Source: JBAVQS01 sp049694275 (lineage in GTDB: Bacteria > Chloroflexota > Anaerolineae > UBA4142 > SHND01). From it: a stretch of DNA of 47,696 bases. The notes beneath the pieces were generated by a model. The model did no database searches, had not been told where the DNA came from, and saw only the letters and a list, made by a program, of their open reading frames with translations. The position numbers and the translations under genes are program-made. How positions within the stretch are numbered: the first letter of the stretch is position 1; every line of letters starts with the position of its first letter. Location: contig JBAVQS010000031.1 in assembly GCA_049694275.1 (NCBI GenBank), positions 1 through 47,696 on the forward strand, in the 5' to 3' direction. Of this stretch, positions 1 to 7,806 are shown piece by piece.

Positions 1-2
1 TG

Positions 3-1895
3 TTCGCGGTCGTTAGCGCATTCCTGCTCTATCTGCGCACCCTCGCGCCCGGCGTCCTCCCCGGCGACAGCGGCGAGTTCCAGTTTGCGGCGTGGGGCTG
101 GACCTTGGTACATCCCACCGGATACCCACTCTATCTCTTGTTCGGCGGTCTCTGGGAGCATCTGTTACCCTTTGGCAACCCCGCGTACCGGCTCAACCTC
201 CTCTCGGCAGTCCTGTCTGCGCTCACTATCGGCCTCGCCTATCGCATCTTTTATCACATCACGCGGCGGCGCGGCGCATCGCTGATTGGCGCATTTACAC
301 TGGCCGTCTCGTCCACCTTTTGGTCACAGGCGACAGAGTCCGAGGTCTATGCGCTCAACTCATTTTTGGTCGCGCTCTTGATCTGGCTGGCGCTCAAATG
401 GCAGGCGAATCGGAGCCTCAGATATTCGGCGGCGTGGGCATTGGTCCTGGGCCTGGCGCTCGCCCATCACCGCAGCATCATCCTGCTCATCCCCGGGTTT
501 GCCGCCTTTTTTACCGGCGCGCTGTATGACCGGGCGCGGCGGCTGAGAGCGCTCCCGCGCACCCATCCCACATCCCTCGCGACCTGGTTCGGGCGCGATC
601 TGCTCTATGTCGCGCTGGTCGGCGCGCCGCTCTTGCTCTATGCATACATCCCGCTGCGCGCCGGCGCCACCCCTTATGCGCGGCTCTCGGTCTCGTCCAC
701 ACAGACCATCGTCGCCTTTGAAAACAACCCGGCCGGCTGGCTCGCCGATGTGTCAGGGACGACCTTTGATTCGGAACTGCGGCTCGATGCGGCCAGCGTT
801 GAGGCGTTGCAAAACCTGCCCGCGCGGCTGATCCAGGAATTCAATCCGCTCGGCGCAGCGCTGGGGGTATTCGGGATCGGCGTCCTCATCTGGCGACGGC
901 GCGTCCTGGTCACGGCGCTCACGCTGTTTGGCTTTATTGGCATCGTCGTATTCGATTCGGCGTATCATATCGGGGACATTTCCGATTTCTATACGCCCGC
1001 CTACCTGATCTACGCGCTCTGGATGGCGGCGGGCATCGGCGCGGTTCTCGACCTCGTCGCGCGGGTTCCTCTCTTGCGCGCCAGCCTGATCCCCACGATC
1101 ATCCTGCTCGGCGGCATTGCCGTGCTCCCGCTCCAGAACCTGTACACCAATTTTATCGCCGAGGACCGCACACTCCAGACCGAATGGGAGGCGCGCTGGC
1201 GCACGATCCTGGGGTCGCCAAATCTACCCGCGCACGCCATCCTGATCTCGAACGACCGCGATGAAATGACGCCGATGTGGTACCTGCAGATCGTCGAAGG
1301 ACTGCGCCCGGATGTGCTTGGCCTCTTTCCACTTGTCTCACCCGATCCGGCCTACGCCAACACGACCAGCCTCGTCGACAATGTCATCGATAGCGGCCAC
1401 GCGGTCTTGCTCATCAAATCGCTGCCCGGCATTACCCTCCGCTACCGACTAGAGCCCACGGTCCCCGAACTGTATCGTGTGGTCAAAGCGCCCCCAGCCC
1501 AACCACAATACACGAGCGACGCCGTAATCGGCAACCGACTAGAGGTCCCCGGGTTTAGCGTGACCGCGGGCAAGCTCCAGGCGGCCGGGCAAGTGACCAT
1601 CGCCGTCCTGCTCCGGCCGGTCGAGCGCCTCACGCGCGACTATACGACCTCTTTGCAGATCCAAGACGATAACGGAAACAAGATCGCTCAGGGGAACGAT
1701 CACCAACCGGGCGGCGAGACCTACCCCACCTCCCAATGGAAGCCCGGCGAGCAGTTGCAAGACGAGTTCCAGGTCCAGCTCCCCTCTGCACTCGACCCAG
1801 GTCTCTATCACGTCTATCTCCGGGTGTACGTCGCCGGCACGGACGAGAGCCTGGGGGACCTGACCGAGATTGGCACGATCGAGGTCCTCGAGTAG
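3..1895 (+). CDS. DUF2723-family membrane glycosyltransferase, 5' end cut by window
   Basis: The reading frame is open from base 3, so the true start lies left of the window; 630 residues are visible. Near the visible N-terminus is the DUF2723 signature around LPGDSGEFQFAAW followed by HPTGYPLY, matching the acidic first-loop motif of this GT-C-like family, thought to be lipid-linked-sugar-dependent protein O-glycosyltransferases. Many hydrophobic segments follow through about residue 370, then a soluble C-terminal half (about 400-630) with beta-rich character. It presumably sits in the cytoplasmic membrane with the C-terminal domain outside. The acyl-CoA dehydrogenase follows 38 bases later with its own strong ribosome binding site. 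Family assignment is firm; substrate is unknown. Confidence 0.85.
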   Translation, partial: FAVVSAFLLYLRTLAPGVLPGDSGEFQFAAWGWTLVHPTGYPLYLLFGGLWEHLLPFGNPAYRLNLLSAVLSALTIGLAYRIFYHITRRRGASLIGAFTLAVSSTFWSQATESEVYALNSFLVALLIWLALKWQANRSLRYSAAWALVLGLALAHHRSIILLIPGFAAFFTGALYDRARRLRALPRTHPTSLATWFGRDLLYVALVGAPLLLYAYIPLRAGATPYARLSVSSTQTIVAFENNPAGWLADVSGTTFDSELRLDAASVEALQNLPARLIQEFNPLGAALGVFGIGVLIWRRRVLVTALTLFGFIGIVVFDSAYHIGDISDFYTPAYLIYALWMAAGIGAVLDLVARVPLLRASLIPTIILLGGIAVLPLQNLYTNFIAEDRTLQTEWEARWRTILGSPNLPAHAILISNDRDEMTPMWYLQIVEGLRPDVLGLFPLVSPDPAYANTTSLVDNVIDSGHAVLLIKSLPGITLRYRLEPTVPELYRVVKAPPAQPQYTSDAVIGNRLEVPGFSVTAGKLQAAGQVTIAVLLRPVERLTRDYTTSLQIQDDNGNKIAQGNDHQPGGETYPTSQWKPGEQLQDEFQVQLPSALDPGLYHVYLRVYVAGTDESLGDLTEIGTIEVLE

Positions 1896-1933
1896 AGTAA
1901 AATAGAGCTAACATAAAGTTCAAGGAGGAACCA

Positions 1934-3169
1934 ATGGATTTTGATTACACCCTTCAGCCCGATCACGACCTTTTTCTGACGGAAGAGCATCGCGCCCTGC
2001 GCAAGATGGTGCATGATTTTACCGAGAGCGAAGTCGCCCCGCACATTCGCGAGAGCGACGCGGAGCAAAAGTTTGACGCACACATCTTGAAACGGATGGG
2101 CGAGCTGGGCCTGCTCGGCATTTGCCTGCCGGTGAAATACGGCGGCGCGGGCATGGACTATTTGGCGCTCGCGGTCGCCTGCGAAGAGCTCGAACGGATG
2201 GATACGAGCCTGCGCGTGGTGATGAGCGTGCACGTCGGCCTGAACTCACTCGCCCTCTTCCAGTGGGGGACCGAAGAGCAAAAGCAGAAATACCTTGCGC
2301 CCCAGGCGCGCGGCGAGAAATATGCGGCCTATGGGCTGACCGAGCCGGGCGCAGGCACCGATGCGGCCAGCATCCAGATGACCGCGCGCCGCGAGGGGGA
2401 TGACTATATTCTCGACGGCGAAAAGGTGTGGATCTCGCTCGCCGACATCGCCGATCATTTCCTGGTCATCGCGTACACCGACAAGTCCCAAAAGCACCAC
2501 GGCATGTCAGCGTTCATCGTCGAGCGCGATTTCAAAGGGGTTTCAACCGGGACCTATCACGGCAAGCTGGGGGTGCGCGCCGGCAACACCGGGAACGTCG
2601 TCTTTCAAGGGGTCCGCGTGCCAAAAGGGAACCTGCTTGGCCGCGAGGGGGAGGGGTTCAAGATCGCGATGAGCGCGCTCGACAACGGGCGCTATACGGT
2701 CGCGTCAGGAGCGACGGGGCTGATCCAGGCCAGTCTCGACGCGTCCCTCAAATACTGTCACGAGCGACAGACCTTTGGTGTGCCCATCGGGGAGCATCAA
2801 CTCGTCAAGCAGATGCTCTCGAACATGGTCCAGCGGTTGGAAGCAGCGCGAATGCTGGTCTATCGCGCCGGGTGGCTCAAGAACAAGGGAATTCGCAACA
2901 CGCGGCAGACGGCGCAGGCCAAGTGGTTTGCTACGGACGCCTCGTTCACCAGCGCGGCCGATGCGGTCCAGATTCACGGGGCCTACGGCTATTCAAACGA
3001 GTATCCGGTCGAGCGGTACCTGCGCAACTCGAAAGGGGCGATGATCTATGAGGGGACTTCGCAGCTCCAGCAGTTGATCCAGGCTGATTACGTGCTCGGA
3101 TACCGCCAGGACAAGCCGCTGCGCTGCGAGCTCCCGGCCTACGACCCCAGGCTGTGGCAAGAGAGTTAA
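1934..3169 (+). CDS. Acyl-CoA dehydrogenase
   Basis: A 411-residue flavoprotein that oxidises acyl-CoA to enoyl-CoA and passes electrons to electron-transfer flavoprotein. Family landmarks are in order: FAD-binding LTEPGAGTDA (about 135-144), KVWIS (about 164), the RQTFGVPI segment (about 278-285), and YEGTSQLQQL with the catalytic base at E373. Length is slightly above the usual 380-400. The start is fixed by AAGGAGG seven bases upstream of the ATG. It stands alone; its presumed electron acceptor EtfAB is encoded about 22 kb away on the other strand. Short-chain, branched-chain or glutaryl-CoA specificity cannot be told from sequence. A hairpin terminator follows directly. Confidence 0.95.
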   Translation: MDFDYTLQPDHDLFLTEEHRALRKMVHDFTESEVAPHIRESDAEQKFDAHILKRMGELGLLGICLPVKYGGAGMDYLALAVACEELERMDTSLRVVMSVHVGLNSLALFQWGTEEQKQKYLAPQARGEKYAAYGLTEPGAGTDAASIQMTARREGDDYILDGEKVWISLADIADHFLVIAYTDKSQKHHGMSAFIVERDFKGVSTGTYHGKLGVRAGNTGNVVFQGVRVPKGNLLGREGEGFKIAMSALDNGRYTVASGATGLIQASLDASLKYCHERQTFGVPIGEHQLVKQMLSNMVQRLEAARMLVYRAGWLKNKGIRNTRQTAQAKWFATDASFTSAADAVQIHGAYGYSNEYPVERYLRNSKGAMIYEGTSQLQQLIQADYVLGYRQDKPLRCELPAYDPRLWQES

Positions 3170-3173
3170 TTGA

Positions 3174-3201
3174 AGCGGCGTAACCGGATGGTTACGCCGC
3201 T
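3174..3201 (+). terminator. Intrinsic terminator between convergent genes
   Basis: A perfect 12-bp inverted repeat, AGCGGCGTAACC (3174-3185) and GGTTACGCCGCT (3190-3201), with a GGAT loop, followed by a T-rich stretch on the plus strand. It lies five bases after the acyl-CoA dehydrogenase stop. The stop codon of the convergent glycoside hydrolase gene (3192-3194) lies inside the right arm, so the two genes share the element. Confidence 0.8.
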
Positions 3202-4865
3202 CTTGTTTCTCGGAGCAAGAGATAGAGGCCGAGCGTGCCCAGGACAAAGAGCGGGGCCATCATCGGCCAGGGCAGGTCGGATTGCTCGACGGCCGGGATG
3301 ATAACCCCATCTAGATTGACTTGACCCGCCGCCTGCACCTGGACGGTATGCTCGCCCCGGCTCAACCCGGTTGCCACCGGAATGGTCACCTGCCACTGCT
3401 CCTGATCGGCCGCCTCTGACACATAGCTCCGGCCATTCGCATCGCGGGGCAAGATGGACACGCGCTGCCCGTCCAGGGTCACCAACAGACGGCCCGCACC
3501 GGGTGCGGTATGCACGAGCAGTGAGACTGCATCGCCCCAGAATTTCAACGTGGCGCCGGCAGTGGGGTCCGTCGTCACGTTTTCTACGCCGCCGCTCGCC
3601 CGCGCGTCAAAGCGGGGGTTCCAGACTCCGGTATAACGAAAGGCCTGGTTTGACTCTTGATACTGGCCGGGCCCGGCGATTGGGATTTGCGAAGCGACAT
3701 CCTTGAGACGGATATAGATCGGGCGCGGCGCAAAATCGGTATCCACCATCCGAAAATAGTATTCCGAATTGTTGAGCGGCATATCGCCGACCTGCCTAAA
3801 GAACCAGATGCTGATGACGCCCACCCAGGGCCAGTTCTTGCGCGCATACTCGATCCCGCGCAGGGTGTAATCGGCCTGCTGATCGTCGGTGACGCGACCC
3901 CAATAGAGAAGGGTTTTGGGCATGGTCGCGGGCGAGGCGTTCCAGCCAAACTCGTCAATCCAGACGCTTTTGCTGGCGTCGCCGTTCTGCTCCATAATGG
4001 CGCGTTCGAGGGTGACACGCTGGAAATTCAGCTTGCCCGGATCGGCCGGGTCTTCGGGGGAGTTCTCTAGCCCAAAGGCATTGGCCGAGAGGATGTCGAA
4101 ATAGTCCCTGGCGCCGGCGTCGTACATCTCCTGGAGGAACTGCAGGTCATTCATGTTCCGGAAGACATGCTCGCCCTTGGGGTACGGCTCGCCCAGCGTA
4201 ATCGCCAGCGGCGCGGTCAGGACACGGATATTGGGGTCCGTTGCTTTGGCGCGCGTATAGGCCGTTTTCAAGAGGCGCGTATAGGCCGCCGGGTCGATCG
4301 GCGCATCGTTCCACTCACGTCCGAGGTTCGGCTCGTTCCAGATCTGGATATAGTTGACCTGCCCCTTGTAGTGAGCGACAAACGCCTGAACAAAATTGCC
4401 ATACGCGTCAAAATCGTCGGGCGGCCCGGATGCGCCCGAGCCGCTGGGGCTGCTGCGCGCCCAGAGCGGCGGGCGATCCAGCCGGGCAATGACCTGCATG
4501 CCGTTCTTGCGATAGAGCGCGACGATATCGTCATACTTGGTCCAGTTAAAAGCGCCCTGGCTCGGCTCGATCTCTTCCCAGGGGAACTGTTGGCGCGCCC
4601 AGGTGAGACCCGCGTCGTGCGCCATACTCAACGTGCGCTCACGCTTCCAGACCTCCACCTCGCGCTCTAGAAAGAAATTCGCCCCATAGGGATTGACGTC
4701 GGTATTGGCAATCGTGCGGGGTGGAGTATAAGGGGGGAGGGGCGCCGCGAGGACGGTGGAAAAGAGAAACATCGCCAGCGCAAGCGAGAGCGCGGCGAAA
4801 GCGACGAGCGCATAGAGGACGAGGCGCAGACGGCGCGGCAGCCGTCCCAGAACGGGAATTCCCAT
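3192..4865 (-). CDS. Membrane-anchored glycoside hydrolase, clan GH-A type
   Basis: 557 residues. An N-terminal membrane segment (about 14-40) follows a basic start, then a TIM-barrel glycosidase domain (about 60-390), a beta-rich domain (about 400-525) resembling carbohydrate-binding modules, and a second membrane segment at the C-terminus (about 533-552) with a short basic tail. The barrel carries WNEPN with the likely acid/base E178 and VWIDEFGW with the likely nucleophile E305, as in retaining clan GH-A enzymes (GH5/GH39-like). It probably acts outside the cell on a polysaccharide. Substrate and exact family cannot be fixed by eye. Its 5' leader has a 7-bp stem (4895-4901 with 4912-4918). 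Confidence 0.82.
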   Translation of the reverse strand: MGIPVLGRLPRRLRLVLYALVAFAALSLALAMFLFSTVLAAPLPPYTPPRTIANTDVNPYGANFFLEREVEVWKRERTLSMAHDAGLTWARQQFPWEEIEPSQGAFNWTKYDDIVALYRKNGMQVIARLDRPPLWARSSPSGSGASGPPDDFDAYGNFVQAFVAHYKGQVNYIQIWNEPNLGREWNDAPIDPAAYTRLLKTAYTRAKATDPNIRVLTAPLAITLGEPYPKGEHVFRNMNDLQFLQEMYDAGARDYFDILSANAFGLENSPEDPADPGKLNFQRVTLERAIMEQNGDASKSVWIDEFGWNASPATMPKTLLYWGRVTDDQQADYTLRGIEYARKNWPWVGVISIWFFRQVGDMPLNNSEYYFRMVDTDFAPRPIYIRLKDVASQIPIAGPGQYQESNQAFRYTGVWNPRFDARASGGVENVTTDPTAGATLKFWGDAVSLLVHTAPGAGRLLVTLDGQRVSILPRDANGRSYVSEAADQEQWQVTIPVATGLSRGEHTVQVQAAGQVNLDGVIIPAVEQSDLPWPMMAPLFVLGTLGLYLLLRETRAA

Positions 4866-4949
4866 GCAAGAGTACGAGCGTGCGAGTTACAACGCGTCAG
4901 GGCCCCATGCGCCTGACGAAAAGTAGAGAGAACTTGTGGATAGAATCAT

Positions 4950-4977
4950 TTTATAGGGGAATGGCCGGAGAAGCAAA
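4950..4977 (-). promoter_or_regulatory. Possible promoter of the glycoside hydrolase gene
   Basis: On the minus strand TATAAA (complement of 4950-4955) is preceded by TTTGCT (complement of 4972-4977) at 16 bp. The -35 match is weak. Transcription would start near 4943, giving a leader of roughly 77 bases. Confidence 0.3.
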
Positions 4978-5038
4978 TCAAGCGAATGGCGAATCAGGAA
5001 TTGCGAAATAGAAATGCAAAGGCAATATTCTTTGCTTT

Positions 5039-5067
5039 TTGACAAAGAATCGGGCGTATGATAGATT
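5039..5067 (+). promoter_or_regulatory. Probable promoter of the selenocysteine tRNA
   Basis: TTGACA (5039-5044) is a perfect -35 box; TAGATT (5062-5067) lies 17 bp on and keeps four of six -10 bases. Transcription would begin near 5074, about 60 bases before the mature tRNA 5' end, and could continue into the GIY-YIG gene. Confidence 0.42.
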
Positions 5068-5098
5068 CCAAATCGCTGGCAGCGCTCGGTCGCCTGTC

Positions 5099-5132
5099 AA
5101 TCTGCAATCTAAAATCTGAAATCTGAAATCTT
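5099..5132. repeat. Short degenerate array of AATCTGA-type units
   Basis: Four to five imperfect copies of AATCTGA run up to three bases before the tRNA. This is one of four different short degenerate tandem arrays in the window. No function is visible; it would lie in the tRNA 5' leader. Confidence 0.6.
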
Positions 5133-5135
5133 CTT

Positions 5136-5229
5136 GGGGGTAGTAGGGTCCCGGTGGGCTCCACGGTCTTCAAAATCGCTGGGAGGCGGCTAATCCGGCT
5201 CCGGTGGGTTCGACTCCCATCTACTCCCG
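5136..5229 (+). tRNA. selC: tRNA-Sec (selenocysteine, anticodon TCA)
   Basis: 94 bases that fold as a bacterial selenocysteine tRNA. The acceptor stem has 8 bp (5136-5143 with 5221-5228, one G-T pair) and the T stem 5 bp (5204-5208 with 5216-5220), giving the diagnostic 8+5 arrangement. The D stem is 6 bp (5146-5151 with 5156-5161) with a four-base loop. The anticodon loop CTTCAAA (5168-5174) holds TCA at 5170-5172, which reads UGA. A long variable arm (5182-5189 with 5195-5202) has one mismatch, and the T loop is TTCGACT. The discriminator is G5229 and CCA is not encoded. The anticodon stem is the weakest part, with 4 bp plus an A-C mismatch. A tRNA of this shape implies that selA, selB and selD lie elsewhere in the genome. 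Confidence 0.93.
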
Positions 5230-5236
5230 CTCTGTT

Positions 5237-5527
5237 ATGCCTTTTGTCTATATTCTCCGCTGCGCGGACGACACCCTCTATACCGGCTATACGGTCGATC
5301 TGGAACGGCGCGTCAAGCAGCACCAGAGCGGCCATGGCGGGCGCTATACGCGCACACACCGGCCGGTCGAGCTCGTCTATTCGGAGCGACGCCGGACCCG
5401 CCGCCGGGCGATGCAGCGCGAGCTCGAGATCAAGCGCCTGCCGCGCGCCAAAAAGCTGGCGCTGATCGCGGCAGCGAAAGAGAAAAATGCAACCCATTCG
5501 CCATCTGCAAGAACTGAACCAGAGTGA
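5237..5527 (+). CDS. GIY-YIG nuclease superfamily protein (UPF0213-like)
   Basis: 96 residues. The N-terminus PFVYILRCADDTLYTGYT contains the paired VYI and YTGYT strands of the GIY-YIG fold, followed by the conserved R of DLERRVKQH; the family Glu is probably in QRELEIKRLPR. Such small single-domain proteins are common and of unknown role, perhaps DNA repair. The ATG at 5237 is chosen because the frame upstream runs through the tRNA, which starts only eight bases before. The last 41 bases overlap the next gene, suggesting translational coupling. No clear ribosome binding site fits between the tRNA and this start, so the transcript may be processed at the tRNA 3' end. Confidence 0.85.
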   Translation: MPFVYILRCADDTLYTGYTVDLERRVKQHQSGHGGRYTRTHRPVELVYSERRRTRRRAMQRELEIKRLPRAKKLALIAAAKEKNATHSPSARTEPE

Positions 5528-6443
5528 TACGCCGGCCGCGGGGAGCAAGGCGACCGCGCTCGCGGCGCTGCTCCGCGCGGGGTTTCATGTGCCCGCCGGG
5601 GTAGTGTTGACGACCACAGCCTATAGCCGGGCCATCGGCAAGCTCGCGGCGCGCATCCAGGCCCGCCTGACGACCGCGGTCATCGACGACCCGGGGGAGT
5701 TGGAACCGGCGGCGGCTGAGGTGCGGCAGTGGATTATCGACGAGCCGTGGGACGCCGAGCCGAGCGCGGAACTGGCTGCCGCAATGCAACGACTGACGCT
5801 AGCCGGCGCGCCGCTTTCGTTCGCGGCGCGGACCTCGCTCCCTTCGGACGATCTTGCGACCGCTTTCGGCGCAGGGGTCGAGCGGGCGGTGCTGGGGCTG
5901 GTGGGACCGGAGAATATCCAGCACGGGGTAGCAACCTGCTGGGCGGCGCTCTGGACCTCGCGCTCGATCTATTATCGCTACCGGAAAAAGATTCCGCAGA
6001 CGAGCGTGGCGCTGGGCGTGCTCGTCCAGCCGATGGTGTGCGCTGAATCGGCGGGGGTGCTGTTTACGCAAAACCCGATGACTGGCGACCCCTCCGAGAT
6101 TCAGATCGATTCAATCTGGGGGCTGGGCGCGCCGGTCACCCAGGCGCGCGTCTATCCCGACCGGTTCCTGGTAGCCAAGAGTGACATGACCATTCGGGAG
6201 CGGCAGGTTGAGGAAAAGACTGTGCGGCTGGTGGTGGGCGCCGATGGCAACCTGGAACAGCAGGGGGTGGAGGCAGAGCAGATCGAGGCGCTCTCGCTGA
6301 CCGATGCGCAGGCGCTGGCGCTGGCTGAACTCGGGGTCAAGATCGACCGGTTTTTCGACGGGCGGCAGGATGTGGAGTGGGCGATTGCCGGCGGGGAGAT
6401 TTACGTTTTGCAGGCAAGGCCGATTGCTCTGCGCAACAGTTGA
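5487..6443 (+). CDS. Stand-alone PEP/pyruvate-binding ATP-grasp protein (PPDK_N)
   Basis: 318 residues matching the N-terminal ATP-grasp domain of PEP synthase and pyruvate phosphate dikinase. Visible landmarks: GSKATALAALLRAGFHVPAG (20-40), FAARTSLPSDD in the place of VRSSAxxED, VLVQPMVCAESAGVLFTQNP (about 178-198) and the closing EIYVLQARPI. The swivelling phospho-histidine domain and the TIM-barrel pyruvate domain are absent, so it cannot carry out the full PEP synthase reaction alone. It may phosphorylate a separate partner or another substrate, as rifampin phosphotransferase-like relatives do. It overlaps the GIY-YIG gene and ends just before a palindrome and a strong terminator. Confidence 0.85.
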   Translation: MQPIRHLQELNQSDTPAAGSKATALAALLRAGFHVPAGVVLTTTAYSRAIGKLAARIQARLTTAVIDDPGELEPAAAEVRQWIIDEPWDAEPSAELAAAMQRLTLAGAPLSFAARTSLPSDDLATAFGAGVERAVLGLVGPENIQHGVATCWAALWTSRSIYYRYRKKIPQTSVALGVLVQPMVCAESAGVLFTQNPMTGDPSEIQIDSIWGLGAPVTQARVYPDRFLVAKSDMTIRERQVEEKTVRLVVGADGNLEQQGVEAEQIEALSLTDAQALALAELGVKIDRFFDGRQDVEWAIAGGEIYVLQARPIALRNS

Positions 6444-6472
6444 GTAGGGACGAGCCGCCGGTTCGTCCCTAC
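6444..6472. repeat. Palindromic repeat, GAGCCGCCGGTTC type, copy 1
   Basis: Arms GTAGGGACGA (6444-6453) and TCGTCCCTAC (6463-6472) flank GCCGCCGGT. A near-identical copy occurs at 29331-29357. It begins directly after the stop codon of the preceding gene. Confidence 0.8.
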
Positions 6473-6515
6473 AAACACCCCAGGGGTCTCAGAGACCCCT
6501 GGGGTGTTTCTTTTT
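6473..6515 (+). terminator. Strong intrinsic terminator
   Basis: An 18-bp perfect inverted repeat (6473-6490 with 6492-6509) is followed by a T run at 6511-6515. It ends the transcript carrying tRNA-Sec, the GIY-YIG gene and the ATP-grasp gene. The stop codon of the convergent phosphofructokinase gene begins inside the T run. Confidence 0.88.
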
Positions 6516-7716
6516 ACTCGCTGGTCATGATAAAGAGGGGCTTCATCTCAAAGCTTTCGTAATTCGGGCGCAGGCGGTCGGTGTTGTAGAATTTCTTGAC
6601 GTCGACGACCTTTTTCGTAGCGGTGACGCAATCGATCGGCACGTTATCGTAGCGGCCGTTCTTGAGCACGACGAGGCGCCCGTGCACACCGGAGAGGATG
6701 AGGTCGAGCGCGAGGTTCCCATACGCCATCGGAACGACCGAGTCAATAGCATCGGGGTCGCCGCCGCGAACCAGATAGCCAAGGCGCTGGTTGACGACGT
6801 TGATGCGCTTGCCATTGTTGAACTTGGTCGAGCGCTCTTTGAGCTCGTCGGCGACCAGGTCGCCGATGCCGCCAAGCTTGGCATGCCCAAACATGTCCTT
6901 TTCGCTCTTGGCAAAGACCATATCGCCGCCCTGGTACATGGCCCCTTCGGAGACGAGAACCACCGAATATTTGCTGGGGTTACGATTACGGTCATAGACC
7001 ATGAGCTCGGTCAGGTGATCGATGTCGAATTTGAACTCGGGGATGACGCAGCGATGGGCCGCGCCCGCCATCGTCGGAAGCATGGCGGTAAAGCCGGCGT
7101 AGCGGCCAAAGACCTCGAGGACCAGAAAACGCTCGTGCGAGCCGGCGATGGTGCGCATCGAGTTGGTCATCTGAATCGTGCGGCTGATGCAGGTGCTAAA
7201 GCCGATGCAGTAATCGGTGCCCGGCACGTCGTTGTCCATGGTCTTGGGAATGGCGACGACCTTGACCCCCTCTTTATAAAGCCGGACGCCATAGCTCAGG
7301 GTGTCATCGCCGCCAATCGGGATGAGATAATCGATGCCGAGCCATTCGAGATTCTTTTTGACCTCGGGCGTCAGATCGTTGGCTTCGGCGGTGTAGGTAT
7401 CACGCAGATGCAGGGGAATGTTGACTTGAGGAACGTGGCTGGGACGCGTGCGGGATGTGTGCAAAAAGGTGCCGCCGGTGCGCCCCGCCTTGTTCACGAC
7501 GTCTTCGGTCAGGACCTGGAAATTGTCGCTGTTGTCGTAATCCTTTTCACGGACGATCTCGATGACACCGGCCCACCCGCGGCGCAGGCCGACGACCCGA
7601 TACCCTTCGCGCAGGGCGCGGATGGTGACCGCGCGAATGGCGGGGTTGAGTCCCGGGACATCACCGCCGCCGGTCAGGATGCCGATGACACCCTTGATCT
7701 TGTTCACATTGGCCAT
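6514..7716 (-). CDS. pfp: 6-phosphofructokinase, pyrophosphate-dependent type
   Basis: 400 residues. Phosphorylates fructose 6-phosphate. LTGGGDVPGLNPAIR (15-29) is the nucleotide-loop start. The two donor-specificity positions point to pyrophosphate: GGDDT (135-139) has Asp where ATP enzymes have Gly (GGDGS), and PKTMDND (157-163) has Lys where ATP enzymes have Gly (PGTIDND). PPi use would make the step reversible. The start at 7716 follows GGGAG nine bases upstream; the longer frame to 7773 has no ribosome binding site. It lies downstream of the aldolase on the same strand, with a hairpin between. The donor call is an inference from two residues and needs an assay. Confidence 0.9.
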   Translation of the reverse strand: MANVNKIKGVIGILTGGGDVPGLNPAIRAVTIRALREGYRVVGLRRGWAGVIEIVREKDYDNSDNFQVLTEDVVNKAGRTGGTFLHTSRTRPSHVPQVNIPLHLRDTYTAEANDLTPEVKKNLEWLGIDYLIPIGGDDTLSYGVRLYKEGVKVVAIPKTMDNDVPGTDYCIGFSTCISRTIQMTNSMRTIAGSHERFLVLEVFGRYAGFTAMLPTMAGAAHRCVIPEFKFDIDHLTELMVYDRNRNPSKYSVVLVSEGAMYQGGDMVFAKSEKDMFGHAKLGGIGDLVADELKERSTKFNNGKRINVVNQRLGYLVRGGDPDAIDSVVPMAYGNLALDLILSGVHGRLVVLKNGRYDNVPIDCVTATKKVVDVKKFYNTDRLRPNYESFEMKPLFIMTSE

Positions 7717-7763
7717 ACAGATACTCCCGTTTTGTTTTTTTCTAATCGTCGCGTCATAGAGCC

Positions 7764-7798
7764 GGGAGGTCATAACGGCTATCCCGCTATGACCTCCC
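7764..7798 (-). other. Hairpin between aldolase and phosphofructokinase genes
   Basis: An 11-bp inverted repeat (7764-7774 with 7788-7798) and a 13-base loop lie between two co-directional genes. No T run follows on the minus strand, so it is more likely an mRNA processing or stability element than a terminator. Confidence 0.5.
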
Positions 7799-7806
7799 CC
7801 ACATTG

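Noticed and set aside
5136..5229. Serine or suppressor tRNA instead of tRNA-Sec
   Set aside because: Seryl tRNAs have a 7-bp acceptor and a 3-4 bp D stem; the 8-bp acceptor and 6-bp D stem here fit only tRNA-Sec.
5154..5465. 103-residue plus-strand frame starting inside the tRNA
   Set aside because: It runs through the tRNA and across the GIY-YIG gene in another frame; the protein is low-complexity Ser/Arg.
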